Origin: Hoplostethus atlanticus
Lineage: Eukaryota > Chordata > Actinopteri > Trachichthyiformes > Trachichthyidae
DNA length: 64,000 nt
Assembly (NCBI GenBank): GCA_034670405.1
Contig: JAXDDX010000035.1
Location: 2,241,001 to 2,305,000, forward strand
Direction: 5' to 3'
Positions 58,771 to 64,000 of this stretch are shown here, piece after piece. Position 1 is the stretch's first letter. Every line of letters begins with the position of its first letter. The notes under the pieces are model-generated. The model ran no database searches. It worked only from the letters and a program-made list of their open reading frames with translations, and was not told the DNA's origin. The position numbers were made by a program, and so were the translations under genes.

Positions 58771-59707
58771 CAAAACGAAATATCATGGCACAGTTTCATG
58801 TTTTCTGAAGAATTTGCATTTGCTTGAGTTATTTTACTTAGTGATTCAATAAAGTATGTGAATGTTACCAGCAAGGCTCAGATAACTCCCGTCAACCGAA
58901 GAGCATCAGGAGAGGTGAAACCGATTGTAGTCAATACAAGGAGGGAAGAAAAGCCAGCAGGGAGTGATGGTGCTCGGTCTGCCTTCCTCCCGCTCTCCGA
59001 CCCCTCTAGGCTCTTCACCATCATAGGAAGAGACAATGATGAACTCAAGAAGCCTATTTATAGCCCAGCATTGGCCAACACTAGCCCTCTGTTTCTGCAC
59101 TGTGGACATCCGCCTTAGCTAGTTGTGCACATGTGATTGTGTTCATGACAGAGGGGAAAATAGAAAGAGAGAGAGAGAGAGAGAGAGAGACTCAATGGAT
59201 TAATCCAGAAGAGGAGAGGATAAGAGGCGAAACCAGATAAGAGGCAAGGACGGGGCTGGGTTGTGGTCCATCCATCACTGCACACCGGCGCAGTAGTGAT
59301 TACTCATTGGAGTCTTATGGAGGAATTCAACACTGCCTCTTTGCATTTGACTTGACTTGAAGCCAGGACTCCTCCTCTGGTAAATGTCTCCCTCTGGCAC
59401 CATTTTGCACAGAAGCTTTGCCAAGTTCATATCCGTCAGGTGAGGGAGGAAGAGCTGGAGGAGACGAGCTGACCTCATGCTGAGAATGTGTTGCTTGGCA
59501 CGGCTGTCAATGTCTTTGGCTGCGTGTACACTATGGTGTTTAGTGTTACATCCACTCCACTGTTGCTGAGGTTTACCACGTTTTGATTGATGTAGTGTGA
59601 CTTTATTTCTCAAAATAATCTTATGTAGACTCATTTTGCAGTATGTAAGTGTGTGTTATTAGTCTGTATGTGTGTGTGTGTGTATGTGTGGGTATCCAAG
59701 CACATCC

Positions 59708-59749
<42 letters not shown>

Positions 59750-60510
59750 TGTGTGTTTGTAAGTTTGTTAATTCATGGAAAATCCATGTCTGCTTTGCCA
59801 TAGTAAGATATTTTTTTCCATTAAAATAGTTATTTGGTTCATGGAGATTATGTGTTTGCTTGTTTTAAACACCATTATCATTATACATCATTATACTACA
59901 TGGCTGTTTTTCCACAGTGGTCAAGGAATATCAGTAATCAGGTGACTTGATCCCACTAAATGTAACTTTTCAACAATAAAGCTCTTGTTCAGAAAATTCC
60001 TCCTTCCAGATTTTCTTAGGTTCCTTTCCTAGCCTATTATAGTTTGTATAGGAAAACAAGCAAGCTGTTGAACCACAAGTAGTCAAAGGTATTTGTAGAA
60101 TTTCATATCATGCAATTGGGATAAATCAGGACAGCCATGATATAATCCCTGTCCATCAATGGAGTCAGTTATTCTCTATCAACTCTGCCAATAAGGCATC
60201 ATTACAGTAGGCAAATGTCAGGGGGGGAAATGAGATAATTGGGTTTGCAGCAGAGTGACTTTGGCAGGATGTCTGTGCTGAAGGACCTTCTCTCTGATTC
60301 AACAGCTCTACAACAGCAGCGCAAGCACCAGTACTCTGTATTACTGGGACTGGTTCGTGTTTGTTCCCGCTGAAAAAAATCTGAACGGCTGCTATGCGGC
60401 AGGCAGTGTGATCAGTGTATGAGCAGCGTAGAGATGCAGTTTCACAAATTAGTCAGTAGGGGTCACATGTGGCGAAAGATTAAGTCTGGGTGATGCTTGT
60501 GACACACCCT

Positions 60511-60551
<41 letters not shown>

Positions 60552-60780
60552 CTTTGTATGTATACTGGAGTACTGTTCTGATGCAGATGGTAATAGGGTT
60601 TATAAACTAAAGCAGGACTAGCATCCATCAGTGTGTCAAAAACAATATGTTGTGCATGTGGTGCTCACTAGAGCTGCTTGTATCTGTGAACCCAAAGCTT
60701 TTTGTTATCTTGACACCTTTAATTACGTTGCAATTATGTTCAGCCTCATGTGATGTAGACAGCAATCTGTATTTGTCAAG
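58771..60780. other. Intergenic DNA with simple repeats
   Basis: Holds (GA)n at 59166-59190, (TG)n blocks at 59665-59755 and (CT)n at 60511-60547. No gene was recognised; the frames present are short or cross repeats. Confidence 0.5.
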
Positions 60781-60786
60781 GTCAGG

Positions 60787-60788
<2 letters not shown>

Positions 60789-60852
<64 letters not shown>

Positions 60853-60860
60853 GTGTGCAT
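60789..60860. repeat. (GT)n microsatellite
   Basis: A long GT run with GC interruptions at its 3' end. Confidence 0.92.
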
Positions 60861-61700
60861 GCACATGAACTATACGTTTATTCATATCATATTTGTATGC
60901 ACATCCACTCCCCGTCTTCGGGCCTCTAATCCTGCCTCATCTCCTCTCTCTGACTCAACACACACAGATGAAGGAGGAGCTCTAATTTCCAGTGTGTCTC
61001 AGTCTGTAATCTCTCCTCTATGAACTTTAGTCTTTCTGCAGAGCAATTTACTTTAAAGAGAGGCAATTTGCTCAAATGTGCAAGGGGATGTACAGCACAC
61101 CATTGCACCACCATCTGTCCTGTATCTTCACACCAGTATGCCCGTTGTTTCATTGCTGTTGGCACTTGCTGTATTTGCTATACTTAGCTTTTTCATCACT
61201 CGTCCTTGGCTTGGACATACTCTGCCTTGTAATTGTATTCTGTGAGTCATTTGGAAATATTCAGCCCCACAACACCATCTTACTCTCAGTTTGTAATTCC
61301 CACATCAAAGATTAGTTGAGAATAGTGTGTGTGAACCCATGCTGTCACCATATCATCGCTCCTGTCGTCTTTCCTGAGCTGACACCTCAGAGCCAGCTTC
61401 ATTGGCCCAGATTCCCACTGAGGGTCGTACTGAGGGAGTCTGTGCCCTGTAGGCAGCCAACTACAAACATGCAGTGACAATGCGAATCAGTCCAGTTCAC
61501 TGGCTCTGGCTGCGATTCAGGACACTGAGCGCAGAGCAGAAAAGATGCATATGTTACAAGACCGAACTGGGCTCTGATAGGTAGAGAGCGAGAGACAAGA
61601 AAGTGGAGCATCTTGGGCCATTTCCTGGCTTTTCCTCCAGGTATACCCCTGCTTTAGTTCAGTACTTTTCTATGTGCATCAGAGAGACTTGAATTGGAAC
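60861..61700. other. Intergenic DNA
   Basis: No gene recognised. Confidence 0.4.
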
Positions 61701-62128
61701 AGGGCCAGGTCCATTTGCAAGTCAGAGAGAGTGTGAGTCGGCTAAGAAGTCTGATCCGCAGGCACCAACTGCAGCACTGGATCTGTCTAGAGTATTGTTA
61801 TGCAAGCAGAAAGGGAGCACTCCCACTTTGATCCAGACATCGGACGGGTGCTGGGATGCTTCGGTCCTCGATACTGTTTGAGCTGGACACTGCTGAGGGC
61901 ATTTGCTGTCCCATCACAGTAGTTGCGTATCTGGCAGCATAGGGCTTAGACCAGTCACTCTGGATAGCACTGTCCACAGGAGGGATTGTTGCACTGAAGG
62001 CGAGGGAGAGACACCTGAGGATAATGCTCATCACTCCACTTGGTCCTCTCGTCACTGGAGCATCCTAATGCTCTGAGCGTCCCTCGCGCTTGTCATCGTG
62101 TCACTAAGTTTTGTCTGCTTGATTAAAG
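61700..62128 (+). other. Possible noncoding exon with strong donor (unknown gene)
   Basis: Relatively GC-rich sequence ending GATTAAAG followed by GTGAGTCTG, a consensus donor at 62129. It could be the first exon of the gene whose exon may appear at 63757. There is no recognised product and no TATA, so this is weak. Confidence 0.25.
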
Positions 62129-63697
62129 GTGAGTCTGTTCCCTTTTTACTGTTGACTGTGAAGGATGAGTGGATGAATGCTATAAAGTATATTATGGCTG
62201 CTGTGCCTCTAATAACCATGATACAGAATTATTTCCACTTTGTTTTATCTAAAACTAAAAGTCCCATTCTGACCAGTCAACCAAACCAAACCAAATATGA
62301 AAAGACATTCTGTGGATTGTGTAATTGCCAGCATTTAATGCAAATCAGAATATACAGAGGATTTCGCAATGTGTGTGCAAGCTGCACAAGTTGTATTTTG
62401 ATTAAGCTGGTCTGTTCTATTCTCCTGCATGACCATGTCCAAAAAAGGGTTCAGATACTGTAAATGACTGTGTTTCTACTTGCAACTGTAAGTGTATTAG
62501 CGTGTGTATAGTGTATAGTGTTGTTACAATTGTTGAGCATGTGTGAATAAGAGCATAAAGCAGCCTACACACAACTCCAAATGGGATGACTTTACTTCAG
62601 ACACAATACCTTATAATGCAGTATGTCATGGTTGATGGTCATGTTGCTGTCATGTGTAAGACTCCAGACAGAGAGAGGCCCAAGGGAAACAGAACAGTCT
62701 GGCTGGACGAATTCCTGTAGTTGTGATCCTGTGCTGGACATCTATTGTACTGCCTGGGACAGGGAGTCATGAGCCCAGTATTGTCTGGGACCTGCTGCTG
62801 ACTCATACCAGTATGGTCTACAGGCCGCTGCTGCATCAGCCGCAAACTTAACACTAGTCATGTACTTAGTTTACACTGATATTAACCAGACATGTGCTAT
62901 GGTCATTCATGCCTTGCTGTTTGATGTGCTCATCAAAGATGTTATTCCGATGCTGGCAGCACTTTGAAATGTGATGCTTCAGTGGCGTGGTTTCTTTTTG
63001 GATATTTTTCTTTTAGATAAAAGTATTTCATATAGAAAAACAAAGTCACACATGCACGCAGCCACACACACACACACTCATGCACATGCATACACACAAT
63101 ACAGTAATTTAATACTACATAGGGAGTCCAGCCATAGAATGCATAGCCTTGGGAATACCACTAATGGTGGGTGATGTCATTGCCAGTGAAACAGATCTAT
63201 CACACACACAACTCCCTGCACTTTTGAACTTCAAAAATAATTTCAATGTCATGTCTGATTATGGGATGAGTGGACAGAAATAGCGACCTGTGGTAAAACA
63301 ACATCTATTACTGCAGCGAAAAATGCTGCTTAAGGCATAATGTTAACTCCTCTCAAGAGCAGTGTGCAATGTCCAAGGCACTTTCTGAACAGCTACATAA
63401 AACAGATGCTTTGCAACTTAGTTTTCATCAACCTTTCAAGGAAGAAGCACTGCAAGCATTGTGGTCATGACATGGTATTGCAGTGAAATTGCACAGTAAA
63501 TCATAGCTAAATGTTTAATTGCACATCATCGTCATCAAAAGCAATGTTGTCATTATAATAAGAATTAAAGCATTGCAACACATAGCAACGCACCATGATG
63601 TCTAAATGATTGGATGTAAATACTGTATAGCATCATGGGGGATTTTTTTCTTCTTCTTTTGAATGCCACGTCTCAGTGTTTCTGTGTTTGTCTTGAA
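62129..63697. other. Stretch without recognised gene
   Basis: Would be an intron if the flanking exons are real. Otherwise nothing was recognised apart from a short (CA)n near 63062-63078. Confidence 0.35.
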
Positions 63698-63700
63698 TCA

Positions 63701-63745
<45 letters not shown>
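63698..63745. repeat. (GT)n microsatellite
   Basis: About 23 GT units, ending immediately before ACTAACCACAG, a branch-point-like sequence plus acceptor. Confidence 0.9.
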
Positions 63746-63748
<3 letters not shown>

Positions 63749-63756
63749 AACCACAG

Positions 63757-64000
63757 TGGATACTCTGGTTTGGAATGTCTAGTCCACAGACATGCTCCAG
63801 TGGTAGCCATGTTCCACCTTGGCTAACCCAAAATGACATGTGTGCTGGTCTTGGAAAACCTAATACGTATTTTATGTGCTCTGTACAACGCCGCCGTAGA
63901 CTACTGAATGTTCAGGATAGACTCTTGTCAGAAATCAGACAGGAAATGCGGATGCGAGGTGACGATGAATATGTTTTCATATACGGTTCTTCTCAGGTCT
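63757..64000 (+). CDS. Possible exon of an unidentified protein, running off the window
   Basis: The plus strand is open for 81 codons from 63757 to the window edge. It follows TACTAACCACAG, which combines a near-consensus branch point and a 3' splice site. The conceptual peptide begins WILWFGMSSPQTC and contains a charged, helical-looking RRRRLLNVQDRLLSEIRQEM then MRMRGDDEYVFIYGSSQ, more protein-like than random frames. I do not recognise the family. An in-frame ATG is at 63775. Chance openness of this length is possible. Confidence 0.35.

Noticed and set aside
58575-60860. Tandem repeats considered as a CRISPR-like array
   Set aside because: They are simple dinucleotide or trinucleotide microsatellites without spacers; the window is vertebrate.
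61798-62055. Minus-strand 85-codon frame
   Set aside because: No recognisable motif and no splice signals in phase; it overlaps the candidate plus-strand noncoding exon.

Overview
The window is vertebrate nuclear DNA, almost certainly from a ray-finned (teleost) fish. Genes are spliced with GT-AG introns, many of 0.1-2 kb. Long (GT)n, (CT)n and (ATT)n microsatellites are frequent, and there are fish-style repeats. Gene content and order match vertebrate muscle and junction genes. The species cannot be told from the sequence alone. All gene models below were built by hand from open frames, splice signals, phase bookkeeping and remembered family motifs; no search was run.

Layout on the plus strand: (1) tead3, a Hippo-pathway TEA-domain transcription factor, 5'-truncated by the window edge (exons 3389-11036); (2) smpd2, neutral sphingomyelinase 1, complete (coding 16399-19659), with a probable ETS-rich promoter near 14.0-14.4 kb; (3) pkp1, plakophilin 1, complete (22905-31866, 13 coding exons, 726 residues). 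Layout on the minus strand: (4) tnnt2, cardiac-type troponin T (40491 down to 34161, 13 coding exons including one of 11 bp, 259 residues); (5) tnni1, slow-type troponin I (48012 down to 46252, 7 coding exons including one of 7 bp, 183 residues); (6) csrp1, a two-LIM protein (54616 down to 52570, 192 residues). From about 56 kb onward there is mostly intergenic DNA with repeats. At the very end an open frame (63757-64000) behind a good 3' splice site runs off the window and may be an unrecognised exon.

The pkp1-tnnt2-tnni1-csrp1 order and orientation match human 1q32.1 (PKP1, TNNT2, LAD1, TNNI1, PHLDA3, CSRP1), but no LAD1 or PHLDA3 homologue was recognised. The tnnt2/tnni1 pair is one of the ancestral vertebrate troponin pairs and supplies two subunits of the same thin-filament complex. 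The other genes act in muscle transcription (tead3), the muscle cytoskeleton (csrp1), desmosomes (pkp1) and membrane lipid turnover (smpd2).

Mobile DNA: a hAT-like MITE candidate in pkp1 intron 1, a LINE relic in a later pkp1 intron, a MITE with perfect 21-bp inverted ends between the convergent pkp1 and tnnt2 genes, a solo-LTR candidate, a 2.3-kb inverted-repeat DNA transposon with a decayed ORF and nested repeats between tnnt2 and tnni1, and SINE-like pieces. The most notable gene-level feature is a pair of tandem 63-bp exons in tead3. They encode two versions of the TEA-domain recognition-helix segment and look mutually exclusive. No bacterial-type system, CRISPR array, tRNA or rRNA was seen.
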